Source of the DNA: Calliopum simillimum | Lineage: Eukaryota > Arthropoda > Insecta > Diptera > Lauxaniidae | Direction: 5' to 3' | Assembly: GCA_951812925.1 (NCBI GenBank) | Contig: OX638369.1 | Span: forward strand, 29,004,392-29,068,391 | DNA length: 64,000 nucleotides | Part shown: positions 34,826-46,130 of the stretch, one piece after another | Numbering within the stretch: the first letter of the stretch is position 1 | How the letters are laid out: every line of letters begins with the position of its first letter | Position numbers and translations under genes: made by a program | The notes under the pieces: generated by a model | Told to the model about the DNA's origin: nothing | Seen by the model: the letters and a program-made list of their open reading frames with translations, nothing else | The model's database searches: none

Positions 34826-35241
34826 GCGGTTCCCGCCAGTGATGCCATATGGCACACTTAAAATATATTCAGGCCTATCACTTAGTAAGGGACAACTTAT
34901 GGAGAAATATAAATGCACTTTAAAAACTACTGTATTACTCTTCAATTTGGCATAGTTACTTTTTTCAAAATCGAAATACAAATAAATAATTTTTTGCAAC
35001 TCGCCAACGTCTCGATGCCATAACCGATTTTTTTCGAATAATTTTTCAATGATCACTTCCTCTCCGCTCGCGCTTGAAAAGCTGATGGAGTATTTACGCG
35101 TGGAATGCATCAAATGATAGATCAAACATTTCTACGCATATAAAAAGCAACAAGCCTGCGCGAAAAAGTCACAAAATGATTTTGGTGGACATTCGGGTAA
35201 TGCGTTTTAACTGTGCCGTATGGCATCACTGACTGGGATTG
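34826..35241. mobile_element. MITE with GATGCCATATGGC inverted ends
   Basis: The left end reads GGTTCCCGCCAGTGATGCC then ATATGGCACACTTAAAA. The right end, reverse-complemented, reads TTAA|CCCAATCCCAGTCAGTGATG then CCATACGGCACAGTTAAAA. The two ends match over about 40 bases and the right flank is TTAA, suggesting a piggyBac-type target. A third, inverted copy of the same end lies at about 34440-34478. The 101-codon minus-strand frame here (34820-35125) has no motif I recognise and ends in the inverted repeat. Confidence 0.5.
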
Positions 35242-35443
35242 GGTTAAGAGAACGATGACCGCTGCATAACAAATAAATGCTTCAAAAGACATTTTTCCGT
35301 AAGGCTGCGGTAAGCTGCATAGCGCTTACATCCTAGAACATGATATGTTAAAAAGAAAGCATAGTTCTTACGAATCGGAAGCACTTACTAGTGAAAAAGA
35401 AGCACTTTGAAAGGCTTTTAGAAGCACTTTATTCCCCCTTGGG

Positions 35444-37429
35444 TAGCTTATAATTTTCCTAATGTGCTTCTGTGTCGTCTTTCGTTTTGGCCTGGCCTCT
35501 TTTATGTTAATGCTACTACTACTGTCTTTTGCTTTTGAAAGTGTGCGTAAGTTATATATGTGAGTGTGTGCAAGTGAATGTGATATTTGTATGTTTGTTC
35601 CTTCCTGTTAACCATATATTCCAGTATAATGTTAATGCTGAGTTTTTGCCCTTTTTTTCATTCATGTGCTGCTTTTTATGTTGCCGTTGCTGCTGCTGTT
35701 CCCATTTGCCACTAACGTTGCTTCTAAAAGTATTTCATTTAAATTACTGACCCATATACAATTTCATAGCAAATAGTAGGGATTGTATGTAGAATTTGGG
35801 TTTTTTTTTAACTACTACTAGATATCTACTACTTTCTCACAAATGGCATATTAACGCTGGAAGCTTTAATTTTTCGTTTGGTTTTTTTTTTGTAGGTCAA
35901 AATTTAAAATGTTTTTTTTTTGTTTGTTTTTGCCAACATCAATATTGTACCCTTCAGCTGTAGAGACTTTGACGGACAAGTTGGTTTGCATGTGCTGATA
36001 GAGATTTTCATTTTTAGTTTTGATTGGAGTAAGAGATTTCAAATGTCGAAAATTAAACCAACTGTTTTCTCGAAATAAAGGAGTAATTTGTGCTTGAACA
36101 AGCAAAAACATGCATAATCTTTTTTTTACTTAATTTGATTAGCCTGAATAATACTTCTGTCATATGAATGTGCCTCTAGTGCAGTCAACATGCTCTAGAT
36201 ATTTTATATATTGCGTAGTAAATGCAAAACAAAGATAAACGACGAAGGTCATTCGTACCATGTAAATCGATTCTTTCTGAACTCAGTAATCGGCAATTAT
36301 CTTATGAAAAATCGTTAGATCTATCAACTTACAAAAATTTGGCTTGTAAAGACTGCTTATATCACAAAACTTTAAAAAGTCTTCTGAACTATTGGATCGA
36401 TTTTAAAAACAAAATCTACTTTTTATCCATTTTTTGTGTTCATTCCACGAAAAAAATTTTTGAGGGTTAAAAAGTTTCGCTTACCATTTTATTGGGTTTA
36501 ATCTGAAGTATGGAATGGCTGTATTGTAAAGATGAGTAAGTGAAAAAGTTGTTAGTGACTATTGCAAAGAACAATAACTTAAGAAGTGAATTAAAATAAA
36601 GCACTTGAGAAGATTGAAAATATTTGTGATTTAGAATGGCATACAATCCAGAGGTCAAACCCTTAAAAACCCATAAAAATAATTTGTAGACTATATTTCG
36701 AAACAAGATGTCAATGTTTTCCAGCACTTTATATCTCTTTATTGTTTTTCTTTTTGGTTCATTAACGATGTCGCATTGAAAAACAAAGTAGACATCTTCA
36801 TAACCTTATAAGCGCAAGTACAATGAACTTTCAAGTGTAAACCTACACACAAACACACAGACATTTAAATACATTTTAATACAAATGAAATTCTTAAGCA
36901 CATCAATTGCTGCTGCTGCTGCTTCTGTCAGCCCTGACATTCACAAGGACATTCATAAAGATAACACAGTGACATTGGCGCCTGACGACTGGATAAAATC
37001 GATGCTGACAACAACAATGACGGTGATGGCGACGCCAACGACGACGACTACCTTAGCAGACAAAAATTTAAAAGTACAAACAAACAAACAAACAAACATA
37101 CAAACGAATAAACAATGAAACAGCCTCTAGTAATGGTACTACGGGAATTTTTAACCGCATTTGTGTGTAAACATACAAGCAAAAACAATGTTAGCAACAA
37201 CAACAACAACAACAACAACAAAAAAGTATACAAATAAAAAAGAAAAACAACGACAACAACAAGTTGAAAGCAAAAACAATAATAATATTAATAAATGCGT
37301 TCAAGGTGAAATTTTATATTTTGTTGGCCTCCCCTCTACACTTTCAAGTTTATTAAGATGAGCATAGCAGACATTCTTGAGAGTGTACTGCTTTACTTGT
37401 ATGTGGCTGCGGTGAAAATTGCTTAGGGT
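35444..37429. other. Non-coding with simple CAA/CAAA tracts
   Basis: AT-rich DNA. At 37075-37105 there is (CAAA)n and at 37190-37220 (CAA)n. The frame at 36885-37118 (Ala/Thr-rich, ending in a Lys-Gln-Thr-Asn repeat) is low-complexity and probably not a gene. No other signal. Confidence 0.5.
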
Positions 37430-37439
37430 GGTTCATATT

Positions 37440-38113
37440 TTCTTGTGGGTGTTCTACCAATAGAAGATATGAACTTTAGTTCAAGTCCAACCTAGAGAGA
37501 AAATCAGTTTTTTCTAAATATCTCGGTAAGCGTTATTTCTACAAAAAAAATTTGGTTGATAAATTTTTGACTCAGAAAATTTCCTATAGAAAAAATTCAA
37601 CAAATTATTTTCGTACCACTTATAGTCTAGAATATATCTAATTAAATGGTATTTTCTTGACCTTTAGCACTCGATTTCTCACGAAGGCGTCTTTTCTAAA
37701 CTTCCGACTGGAACAAAAGTTCCTGCCTACTATTCGAAGAACTCCCATAAAAAAATTCAGCTTCGATACTTTGACGTTGGTCATAATTACAGTAATTTGG
37801 AAATTAAGAACCATATCACAATAAACACTTTCGCGCAGCAAATAACTTAAAATATGATATCTCCTAAGCAATAGATCATACGAAAACAACTTGCAGAACT
37901 TTTTGTTTGACATTTTCTGAGCTACAAAATTGTGGTCCAAAATTTTTTGGAAGAAGTAACGCTTAGCGAGATATTTTCAAAAAACGAGATGTTCTCGACC
38001 GTTAAAAACCGATAATATACGAAGATATAACATGTCCAGATTTGACTAGAACAAAAGTTCGTACCTACTATTGGAAGAATACTCACAAAAAAATTCAGCT
38101 TTGTACTATAAGG
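37440..38113. repeat. Diverged foldback (inverted) repeat
   Basis: CTTGTGGGTGTTCTACCAAT, AACTTTAGTTCAAGTC and AAATATCTCGGTAAGCGTTA on the left (37440-37590) match, in order, the reverse complement of 37915-38110 (TTGTGAGTATTCTTCCAATA, AACTTTTGTTCTAGTC, AAATATCTCGCTAAGCGTTA). A further direct copy of the right end lies at 37689-37775. Shared words with 58894-60135 suggest a relationship. Confidence 0.6.
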
Positions 38114-38216
38114 AAGATGAGTCAAGCACTAGCTCTTAATCAGTAAGTATTTTTGAAAATTTTTAAATTTCTGCACACTTGCTGACTTCCTCAGCAAAAT
38201 ACTAAACGGTAATATT

Positions 38217-38327
38217 TTAGGTTAGGTTAGCGCGGGAGACAGCAGTTGCTGTCATAACTAAGATCACGATTGGCCCCATTATATACCCGATATTTAACTT
38301 TGTTGTCAACCTATATGAACCATTTAG
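38217..38327 (-). mobile_element. 5'-truncated LINE 3' end with (CCTAA)n tail
   Basis: The reverse complement reads AAATGGTTCATATAGGTTGA, then TATCGGGTATATAATGGGGCC, TTATGACAGCAACTGCTGTC and CGCGCTAACCTAACCTAA. It matches the 3' end of the LINE at 57240-57671 nearly throughout, including the CCTAA-repeat terminus. Only about 110 bases are present, typical of severe 5' truncation. Confidence 0.85.
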
Positions 38328-38761
38328 GCGGCAACATTTTAGGTCCTCCTCAAATTTTTTCAAATTTTTTAACATTTAACGACTGTTAAAAGATTTCCTT
38401 AAGTCAGACGCTTAACTTATTAATAGAATTTTCGTGCGTCTTATTTGCCCTTGTACACATCAAGTTCCTAACGTCTAAAAAGACGCTTCTCTTTGATCAT
38501 ATTTTTGACGTATTTTTCTTGCAAAAATTGCGTTGCGGCGGTATTTTGGTTGCAGTTAATTCAAGATACTCCTGGTCATATCATTGGTTTTGATGTCTCG
38601 AGCACCAGAAACCAATGACTTCTTAGCGGCAGTATGCATGGAGTTTGAGATGTGCGCTCAGACTCCAACGGCACCTTCGGGTCCAGAAGATGGTTGGTTG
38701 AGCTTAACCGAGAACCGAGTGAAGTAGGCATTAGTAACTCCCTGTGATTGCAGTTTGATGA
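38328..38761. other. Non-coding, no gene recognised
   Basis: AT-rich near 38340-38520 and then GC-richer to 38761. I saw no match to other parts of the window. Confidence 0.45.
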
Positions 38762-38763
38762 TA

Positions 38764-40014
38764 CCGAGGGGCACAACTTATATTTCGGGAACTGGCAACA
38801 CTAATTTCAACAGCTGAAATCAGGCAATACCATAAGAAAGTCTGACATTTTTAATATTTAAACGTACTCACAACGTTTTGATGTAAAAGTGCTATTTGTT
38901 TTGTTTCCAGTAAGCTAAGAAAATCAATTTGGCCAAAAAATGGAAATTTCAAGAAAAGGTTTTCATTGGATTATTTTTCACAACTTTTGACGTGAATTAT
39001 GCCAACAAAAATGTGTCGATGAACTCAGTTCTTTATATGGCGATAAAACATTATCCAAACCCAAAGTATATGGTTGGTATAATGAATTCAATTGTGATTG
39101 GAGTTCGGTCGCCGATGAATTCCGTGAAGGTAGTCCAAAATCGGTTGTTGTGCCACAAAACAACGATGCAGTGCATGAACTGATGATAAAAGATCGTCAT
39201 GTGGCATACTGTGAGATAGAAGCATTCTTACACATTAGTTCCACTCCCATACATTCGATTTTGCATGAACACTTAGTTGTAAAAAACGTTCGTTCTCGTT
39301 GAAAACCCCATAATTAATCAATGGCTCAAAAAAAGGCTCACATCGTTTGGTGTAAGGAAATGATTAAAAAATTCGACCGTGGTGCTTCAAAAGACGTGTA
39401 TAAGATTGTGACAGGTGACGAATCATAGATATATGTATATGAGCTGGAAACAAAGCAGCAATCGATCGTGTGAGTATTTCAAGACGATCTAAATCCAACA
39501 AAAATTGTTCGTGGAAAAAGCACAGCGAAACAAATGGTTGCCTGTTTCTTCGGCCGGTCAATTTTGAGTGTTACATGATCATTTGTTTGCCAAAAGTCTT
39601 CGGAGAAATTTGTAAAACCAACCCACGAAGTCGAATCATTATCCTTCATGACAATGCAAGCTCTCATACATCTCGTGAAACAAGTAAATTTTTGAGCAGT
39701 CAAAACATCGAATTGATAGCTTATCCTCCGAACTATCCTGATTTGGCACCCAATGACTTCTTCTTGTTGCTGAACATCAAGGGTAAACTGCATGGTCAAC
39801 GATTTACGAGCGTCGAAGAAGTAGTTGAAGCGTTCAAAAACCATGTTTTGGAAGTGTCTCAAGAGGAATGGGAAAACTGTTATGACAAATGGTTTGAACG
39901 AATGCAAAAGTGTATTGATCATCAAGAAAAATATTGTGAAAAAAAATAAATCCATTTTCAATAAAAAATATTTGTTATTATTTGCTATTCCCGAAATAAA
40001 AGTAATGCCCTACG
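38764..40014 (+). mobile_element. mariner transposon, full-length but decayed
   Basis: The left end is TA|CCGAGGGGCACAACTTATAT. The right end, reverse-complemented, is TA|CGTAGGGCATTACTTTTATT. The repeats continue in parallel (TTTCGGGAA) for about 30 bases. TA lies on both sides (38762-38763 and 40015-40016). At 1,251 bases it has normal mariner length. The same family is represented by the truncated copy at 10699-11635. Confidence 0.93.
38940..39949 (+). pseudogene. mariner transposase pseudogene (DD34D)
   Basis: The first part starts at ATG 38940 (MEISRKGFHWIIFHNF) and keeps one frame to about 39570, with stops after HNF, after VRSR, in HN*S, in DES*IY (a Trp codon in the copy at 11138-11491) and in IV*VF. 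Catalytic Asp 1 is in VTGDES. After CFFG, about 14 codons present in the other copy are missing and the frame shifts. From about 39578 to TAA at 39947-39949 a clean frame holds Asp 2 in LHDNASSHT and Asp 3 in APNDFFLL, exactly 34 residues apart, then NHVLEVSQEEW and CIDHQEKY. All three catalytic positions survive, but at least five stops, one deletion and one frameshift make it dead. It looks older than the 7333-8570 mariner. Confidence 0.93.
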
Positions 40015-40525
40015 TACAAAGCTTTTCTTGCATGTCTGTACATAAATTCTTCGCATTGTACAGCCCCATACAAACCTTGGCTGAAACTATAAAATGATCC
40101 GGGTCAATGTTGACTCTACGGCAAAATCGATTAGTCTAAGGCCGTTGTTTGAAATTGTGTAGCTACTATGGAGTTAAAGATGCCTTCTTGTACAACTTTT
40201 GGACTAAGATTGAAGAGAAATTTTTTTTTTTTTTCGACAACGGTCGTATGTATCCTTTAAGCTCACTTGGAAAGCATACTTGGCGGAATCGTCTTTTTTT
40301 CGGGGTCTTAAAAGTCCTAAAGGTGGTAATCTTCCAGTCGATTTATGACATCTGTTTTAAAATTCCATAATAAAATGATTCCAATTGAAAAAGTGAAGTA
40401 TCTAATTTATTGGAACAAAAAGTCTTATTTCATTACCTCAATATTTTTAAATTTTGAGTAATTCTTTTAATGATTTTCGAATTTTTAAATTTCTACTTTT
40501 TTTTCCACCACTTTCTTGGGTTTTT
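40015..40525. other. Non-coding, no gene recognised
   Basis: Short frames only. One at 40149-40370 spans a 16-T run and has no motif. Confidence 0.5.
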
Positions 40526-41232
40526 CAACATTCGCCTTTGTAATTGAAAACAAAAAAACACTTTTTAAAAATTTTATTATGAAAAAACTATTATATTTAT
40601 TGACAAAATTTCTTTTGAACATTGTTAAATATTGTCTAAAAAATATGAAATTTTTTTTATTTTTTATTTTTAGTTTCCCTTGGCTGCTGTAGAGGGCGTC
40701 GTCCAAAAGTTACTTCCCAAACTGGTAGGACATTTTTCTCCGAATTTACTCGACCGATTTCAAAAAACCAAAGAGCATTCGATTACTCATAAAAAATATT
40801 AAACAATAAACCTCTGAAATTTTTAAAAAATATCACCCCCATTTTTTTACAGGGGTGACTTACCCTCAAAAGATGCCATTTTTTCGCATTTTTTATAAAT
40901 ATTCATACAAAAACTTCAAAATATAAAAAAATATGAATTTTACGGGCTTATTGTATAGTTTTGAGCCTCAAGAATAATCAAGAGTTTTGAATTTTTCAAA
41001 AATCTGTTACAGGAGGAGGTCTACAACATGTCCTTCCATTTAAAAAGTAACTTTTGGATGGCGCCTCTACAGCAGCCAAGGGAAACTAAAAATAAAAAAA
41101 AAATATTTTCATATTTTTTGGACAATATTTAACAATGTCCAAAAGAAATTTTGTCAATAAATGTAATATGTAGTTTTTTCATAATAAAATTTTTAAAAGT
41201 GTTTTTTTTTTTTAATTACAAAGGCAAATGTC
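40526..41232. repeat. Foldback element, ~205-bp arms
   Basis: The left arm (about 40526-40738) contains GCCTTTGTAATT, ACACTTTTTAAAAATTTTAT, TTGACAAAATTTCTTTTG and AGTTTCCCTTGGCTGCTGTA then CCAAAAGTTACTT. The reverse complement of the right arm (about 41025-41232) has the same phrases in the same order, with few changes. The ~285-base loop includes a small hairpin with CACCCC/GGGGTG stems near 40838-40858. Confidence 0.88.
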
Positions 41233-43093
41233 CCCTTAATTTTGTTATATTTTTTTCGATTTTCAGTATTTGTTTTTTTTTTTTTTTTTTGTAAATGTTT
41301 TTTGTAAAGTTTTCTGGTGTTCTGATTCCGCCGCCAATATTTTTCGAATCATTTTTATACAGTAAATTTTGATCCTTCATATTTTCTTTTCGATAATTTT
41401 TGAATTTTTATACATTTCACAAGTTTAAATGGGTAGATTGTAGAAAGAATTTTTTTTAAATTTTCGTGGTTTTTCATTACTTTTTTCCATTTTGGAGTAT
41501 TTGACTTTCGTCAGGTTTTCGAGTTTTTGGGATTTTCCATTTTATATCTCAATGCATTCAGAACTTCTTAGAGGTTTCATATTTTTGGTTTCTTAAGATT
41601 TTTAAAAATTTATTTGTTATCCATTTTGTAGACTTTTTTGGAGACTTTCAATGCCTTTTTCAATATTTCAATGTATCCATATAAGCGGTACTTATCAATT
41701 TTTAATATTTCCAGTCTCTTTGAACAGAATTCCACCTTATTTAAGGTAGGTGTTTGCGTATATGCACTGATATAGGTTTATATGTATATATATTTCGACG
41801 CCTAAAATTTATGTGGTCATTTTGAATTTTTTTTATTCACCATTTTTTTTTTTTTATATTTATATTTTTCTTTGCTTTTCTTTCTTACCACGATGTTGGC
41901 TTTATTTTTTTACAACTCAATTTATGCTTAAATTCCCGCATATTTATGATTATGTCCCTGTCCTCCTGCATTTAGTTGTTTTTACAAGGCTATTTTGCGC
42001 GCGTCACAAGGATTTCATTAACAGCATAATAAATATAATTTTTATGGATTTGTTTAGACATCATCATTGGGTCGTGTTTTTCTCTTGTTGCTGGTGTTGT
42101 TGTTCCATAAGGGGATCTTCATTAACACAACCGCCGCGCCGTGACGGTAGCGATGCTTTAAATGAATAATGTGTTGACTACAGTGTAGACAGGTGGAAGT
42201 GTACTACTCAAAACTGAAGTGTATTTTATTAATTGGGTTAATTAGTTAAAGTGAGAGAGGAAGTTAAGGAACATAAATTATCAGTAGAAATTTTTCTAAA
42301 AAAACTACTAAGAGTGTCACGCCAAAAAATTAAATACTTTAGAGCATATTAGGTTTGATTTGGTTAACTTGAAGATATGAACAGTTTCTTTTCATAAGAC
42401 TTAGATTAATTTTAAATTTAATAAACAAAATACTTATGTTTTCAAAGAAATTATAAATTATTTAACCCTTCATAATTCATTCGGTTGGTACATTCGATTG
42501 CAATTTAATCAGTGTCGACGACGACGACAGTGCCTTATGTTCACAGTCTAGTCAAGTTCCAGAGAGCCTCAGACAGACATGTCGCCAGTCGCACCCATAA
42601 ACCACCTAAGTACAACAACAACAAAAGCAACAAAAACAATAGTAGCAGCCGCAGCAACAACATTAGTCGCACGGCGAGACATACAAATCCCAATGCGTTT
42701 AAATCCAGGGTATGCGTGTATTTGGAGCTTGTACTATTGCCTCTCTGTGTGTGTAGCACAAAGCAGCCGGGCTAAAACACCCTAATATTTAGCCAACAAT
42801 TGTTTGTTTGTCATGCAGTTCGTTAGTGTCTTAAAGTCTACAAACTGTGTCATTTGTGTCTTTTGATGATTTCCGAGATTTATTTCACTTTTACTTAGTA
42901 ATTGCTTCAGTATGTCCAAATGATTTAAGTTTCGGGGAGCGGGGGGTGGAAGGTAAGCAAATATACTACCACTTAAGCATTTAGTTAGGCAAAGAAAACT
43001 GCACTTAGTAGCTCTGTAAAGCAACACAAAATTTAAATTGAATTGAAGTTTTCTTAAATTTCTTTGTTTTCTCTTTGGACACCGCCAATAAAT
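41233..43093. other. Non-coding, no gene recognised
   Basis: T-rich to about 41890. A CAACAACAACAAAAGCAACAA tract near 42615 has 5'UTR-like character, and the frame at 42512-42775 translates it as Asn/Ser-rich sequence. No coding gene is supported. Confidence 0.45.
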
Positions 43094-43254
43094 TACCTAA
43101 GGAGAAAAGAAGCGATTCCAATGGCTTTCGCAAATGCTTCAAAAGAATTTATCAAGTGTTTCAAAAGGCTTTCTTTGAAAAAAAAAGAAAAAAATAAAAA
43201 AAGGAAAAGTATAATATAAAATATAATAAAACAGAGAAAAAAACGTAAAAATAA

Positions 43255-43345
43255 AAATAAAAAAAATTTCTGGGGTAAGAATCGAACCCGGGTATTAAGA
43301 CACATATCTTACAAGCTTGTGTAACGTGTCTTTGCAAATCAAACA
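43255..43345 (-). repeat. tRNA-like module (T-arm plus T-run)
   Basis: On the minus strand: GACACGTTACACAAGCTTG, then ACCCGGGTTCGATTCTTACC, then CCAGAAATTTTTTTTATTTT. The B-box matches GGTTCGANTC, and the T-run follows at about the right distance for a pol III stop. The first phrase is shared with 33940-33975. Confidence 0.55.
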
Positions 43346-43529
43346 GATTTTAGTTTTTTTTCATATTTTGCTCATTCTCTTTTTCTGTCTTTTTAAAAAT
43401 ACCTACTACTCAAATATTAAAATGAACTTTAATTTGTTCTCGACCTTTTATTTGATTTTAGTTGTTAAATGAGCTATAGGTCATTAAAATAATTCAATTT
43501 AAATCGAATTACCGAACAGCAGAAATGGA

Positions 43530-44803
43530 AGATGACAACACACACAGCAACAGCTCCAAGAATATATGGTTTACCGAAGATACACAAACCAAACATGCCA
43601 TTAAGGCCAATCTGCTCATCTATAAACTCCCCTTCATATGAGCTCAGCAAATAATATAAGTATATGGTTAGGGTATTATACAATTTAACGATAGACTCTA
43701 GATACAATATAGAAGACTCACTCGACCTCAAGAGAAAATTACAGGATTTTTATATTCTCGAAGATGAAATTATGGTACCATTTGATGAGATATCATCCGA
43801 GCATCCCAGTAGACTTTGCTCTTAACATAATAGACAGAAATAGGACATTTTTAGAGCACCACACAATAATGACAAAAAAACTATTTTTTGAGGTTTTACA
43901 ATTTTGCATAAAGGACTGCAGATACTTCAGATATGACGATAAGACGGGGTCTCCAGTGTCTCCCATTGTAGCTGACATCGTTATGGAAGGACTTTCAGAC
44001 AAATGTATAGAGGACTTACAGGTAAAACCAAGAAATATGTAGATGATCTCTTGGCTATAGTAAAATATGACCAGACGCAAAACACTTTGGACATACTCAA
44101 CACATACCACAGACGGATAAGGTTCACTACAGAAATAGAAAGTGACCAAAAACTGCCTTACTTTGACATGCTTTTGATACGTAATGCCCAAATTATTGAA
44201 AGGAACTGGTACCATCATTAATTACCATTCTAAGCACCCTAAAAACACAATCATAAATACTGCGAAGAATTTTATCAACCGAGTTCTGGACACTAGCGAC
44301 ACCAAATTCCATTTTGAAAACATAAAAAAGGTCAGCACAATCCTGTAAAAAAACGGTTTTCCTGAAAATACAATTTGCAATCTGTTCAAAAACAGAAAAA
44401 AGACCATTGAGCACAAAAATAATGACAGGTCTTCAATAACTTATATACCATCCTTATCGGAAATAATTAAAAATCCGACATTTTCAACAAAGGCAAGTTC
44501 AACATGGCTTTCAAAACAACCAATACGCTTAGGACACTTTTTACAAATACCAAATCCAAAATAGACAAACTAGATAAATCAAATCTAGTATACCAAATAC
44601 CTTGTAAGGGACGTGACGAATCCAATTTATGCAATAAGTTATATGTTGGAACGACAAATACAAAACTTAGAACAAGAATATCGGCACATAAATCGGACTA
44701 CAAAACATTAACATCCACAGATCACAAAACAGCATTATCGGCCCACTGTGCGTACACTAAAAACATACCTGGTTTTGAGAGAGTAAAAATCTTACAACAG
44801 TAA
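43530..44803 (+). pseudogene. Penelope-like reverse transcriptase / GIY-YIG endonuclease remnant
   Basis: Reading plus-strand frames in order: APRIYGLPKIHKP and LRPICSSINSPSYELS (about 43551-43650, early RT motifs); YNLTIDSRYNIEDSLDLKRK then VPFDE (motif A region); after a frame change IPVDFALNIIDR; DCRYFRYDD then GSPVSPIVADIVME (about 43949-43988, motif B); after another frame change KYVDDLLAIV (about 44033-44062, catalytic YVDD motif C). Further on, NLVYQIPCKG (about 44585) and LYVGTTNTKLRTRISAHKSD (about 44640-44700) correspond to the GIY-YIG endonuclease typical of Penelope-like elements. A stop after YELS and at least three frame changes make it non-functional. The N-terminal part of the protein is absent through 5' truncation. 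Confidence 0.92.
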
Positions 44804-45000
44804 AACAACTAGAATAGACGGTACACTATCCAAATGTTACATATAACTAAAGTACCGAAACAACTAAGACTCAACTACAAAACTGACACAGACAATTGCG
44901 CACACATATAACAGGTCATTCAATAAGTCCGTAGGATAAGTAAGAAAAAAACAAAATTTTGACGAAATTCGATTTTATTACACAGTGCGACACATGAAAA

Positions 45001-45538
45001 GTGAACTAAAATCCGTTATAAGGCGTCGAAAGTACTCGCCAAAACAAGTAATTTTGCCAAAGCGTTTTGCAAACTTGGCTCATATAAGGATTTTATGATC
45101 GTTTTTGCGATTTTAGGGCACTAGATGAATTTTTTTCGGTTAAGTTTGTTCAGCATTTTTTTTCTTCTATTTAATAGCTACCACATTGCTGAAGTCACCA
45201 AAACAATATTTTTGGCTCGTTACCGAGATATAGCCATATAAAAAAAACGAAAAATCACTCAAAATTATCCAGCTGAAAATTGCAACTTTTTGCCTCAAAT
45301 TGGATTTTGAGCGATTTTTTGATTTTTTCATATGGCTATATCTCGGTAACGAGCCAAAAATATTGTTTTGGTGACTTCAGTAATGTTGTAGTTATTAAAT
45401 AGAAAAAGAAAAATGCCGAACAAACTTAACCGAAAAAATTCATCTAGTGCCCTAAATGAGCCAAGTTTGCAAAACGCTCTGGCAGAATTACTTGTTTTAG
45501 CGAGTACTTTCGACGCCTTATAATGGATTTTAGTTCAC
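45001..45538. repeat. 538-bp foldback nested in the mariner
   Basis: The left arm (about 45001-45262) starts GTGAACTAAAATCC, then GGCGTCGAAAGTACTCGCC, AGCGTTTTGCAAACTTGGC, GGCACTAGATGAATTTTTTT and GGCTCGTTACCGAGATATAG. The right arm (about 45300-45538) is its reverse complement with few differences. The loop is about 40 bases. It lies between the mariner's terminal repeat and its transposase stop codon, so it did not interrupt coding. Confidence 0.9.
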
Positions 45539-45568
45539 CGTCAATGACTTGAAAAATGTTGCACTGTG

Positions 45569-46130
45569 TTATTCAACATAGTTGCCTTCGAGGGCGATAC
45601 AACGAGTATAGCGATTTTCCAACTTTTCGATACCACTTTTATATTACGATTTCTCTTTTTCGTCAAAATAGGCCTCAGCTGACTGTCTTTTGGATTCTGG
45701 TGTGTAAAAGTGAAACCATGTTTCATCGATTGTTACATATCGACGATAGAATTAGATTTTATTGCGGTTTAACAACGGTTTAATACTCCTCTGAAGCATC
45801 AATTCATTTTTGTTTTGGTCGACTGTGAGCTCACGTGGCAGCCACTTTGCAAAGAGCTTTTGCATATCCAAATTTTCGTGTAAAATGGTAAAAATACTAC
45901 CATTTGATAGCTGACAATGTCAGCTAGCTTGAAGTTCTTCAATTTGCAATCGTTCATAACCAATTTGTGGATTTTTTTTATGTTTTCTGGAGTAACAGCC
46001 TAATTTGGGAGTCCACAGCGCTCTGCATCATTTTTGCTAGAACGACCATGTTTAAATTTAGCAATCCATTTGTATCGAGTAGAGTTTGGATAATATGTTT
46101 ATCAAGACATTGTTTGGTTTCCACTGTATT
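45569..46130 (-). pseudogene. irritans-type mariner transposase with central deletion
   Basis: Read on the minus strand, upstream pieces include ENIKKIHKLVMNDCKLKN and ENLDMQKLFAKWLPRELTVD (the WVPREL-type linker), broken by small frame changes. Then FYRRYVTIDETWFHFYTPES gives the first catalytic Asp. Directly after SKRQSAE the sequence continues with AYFDEKEKS, a stop, YKSGIEKLENRYTRCIALEG and NYVE, then TAA at 45569-45571. In intact relatives about 165 residues, including the second and third catalytic Asp, lie between those two segments. Both break points share the Ala-Glu codons, consistent with deletion at a short homology during gap repair. Catalytically dead; it could be moved only by a relative's enzyme. 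Confidence 0.9.

Larger units (their letters stand above)
33750..35443. mobile_element. CCCAAGGG-terminal composite element, copy 2 (inverted)
   Basis: The left end is CCCAAGGGTAAAACTTTC (type B arm, TTTGAAGCGCTTG, GTGCAGTAAGCATTCAAATA). The right end, TTATTCCCCCTTGGG|TA, closes the type A arm, which matches 10089-10290 in reverse complement. The element thus lies in the opposite orientation to copy 1. The right flank is TA and the left is GA (one change). Inside are T-arm motifs at 33968, 34288 and 34383 and a nested MITE at 34826-35241. Confidence 0.62.

Noticed and set aside
34820..35125. 101-codon minus-strand frame
   Set aside because: Lies inside a MITE and ends in its inverted repeat; no transposase or other motif seen, so not called as a gene.
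36885..37118. 77-codon Ala/Thr-rich frame ending in Lys-Gln-Thr-Asn repeats
   Set aside because: Low complexity, runs into (CAAA)n, and no family resemblance.
39479..39961. 160-codon minus-strand frame over the mariner
   Set aside because: It is the reverse shadow of the plus-strand transposase, which carries the catalytic motifs.
42512..42775. 87-codon Asn/Ser-rich frame
   Set aside because: Produced by a CAA/AAC tract typical of fly UTRs; no conserved motif.
10290..43345. Functional tRNA genes at the GGTTCGANNCC sites
   Set aside because: T-arms are good but acceptor stems do not pair and D/anticodon arms are degenerate; they are repeats.
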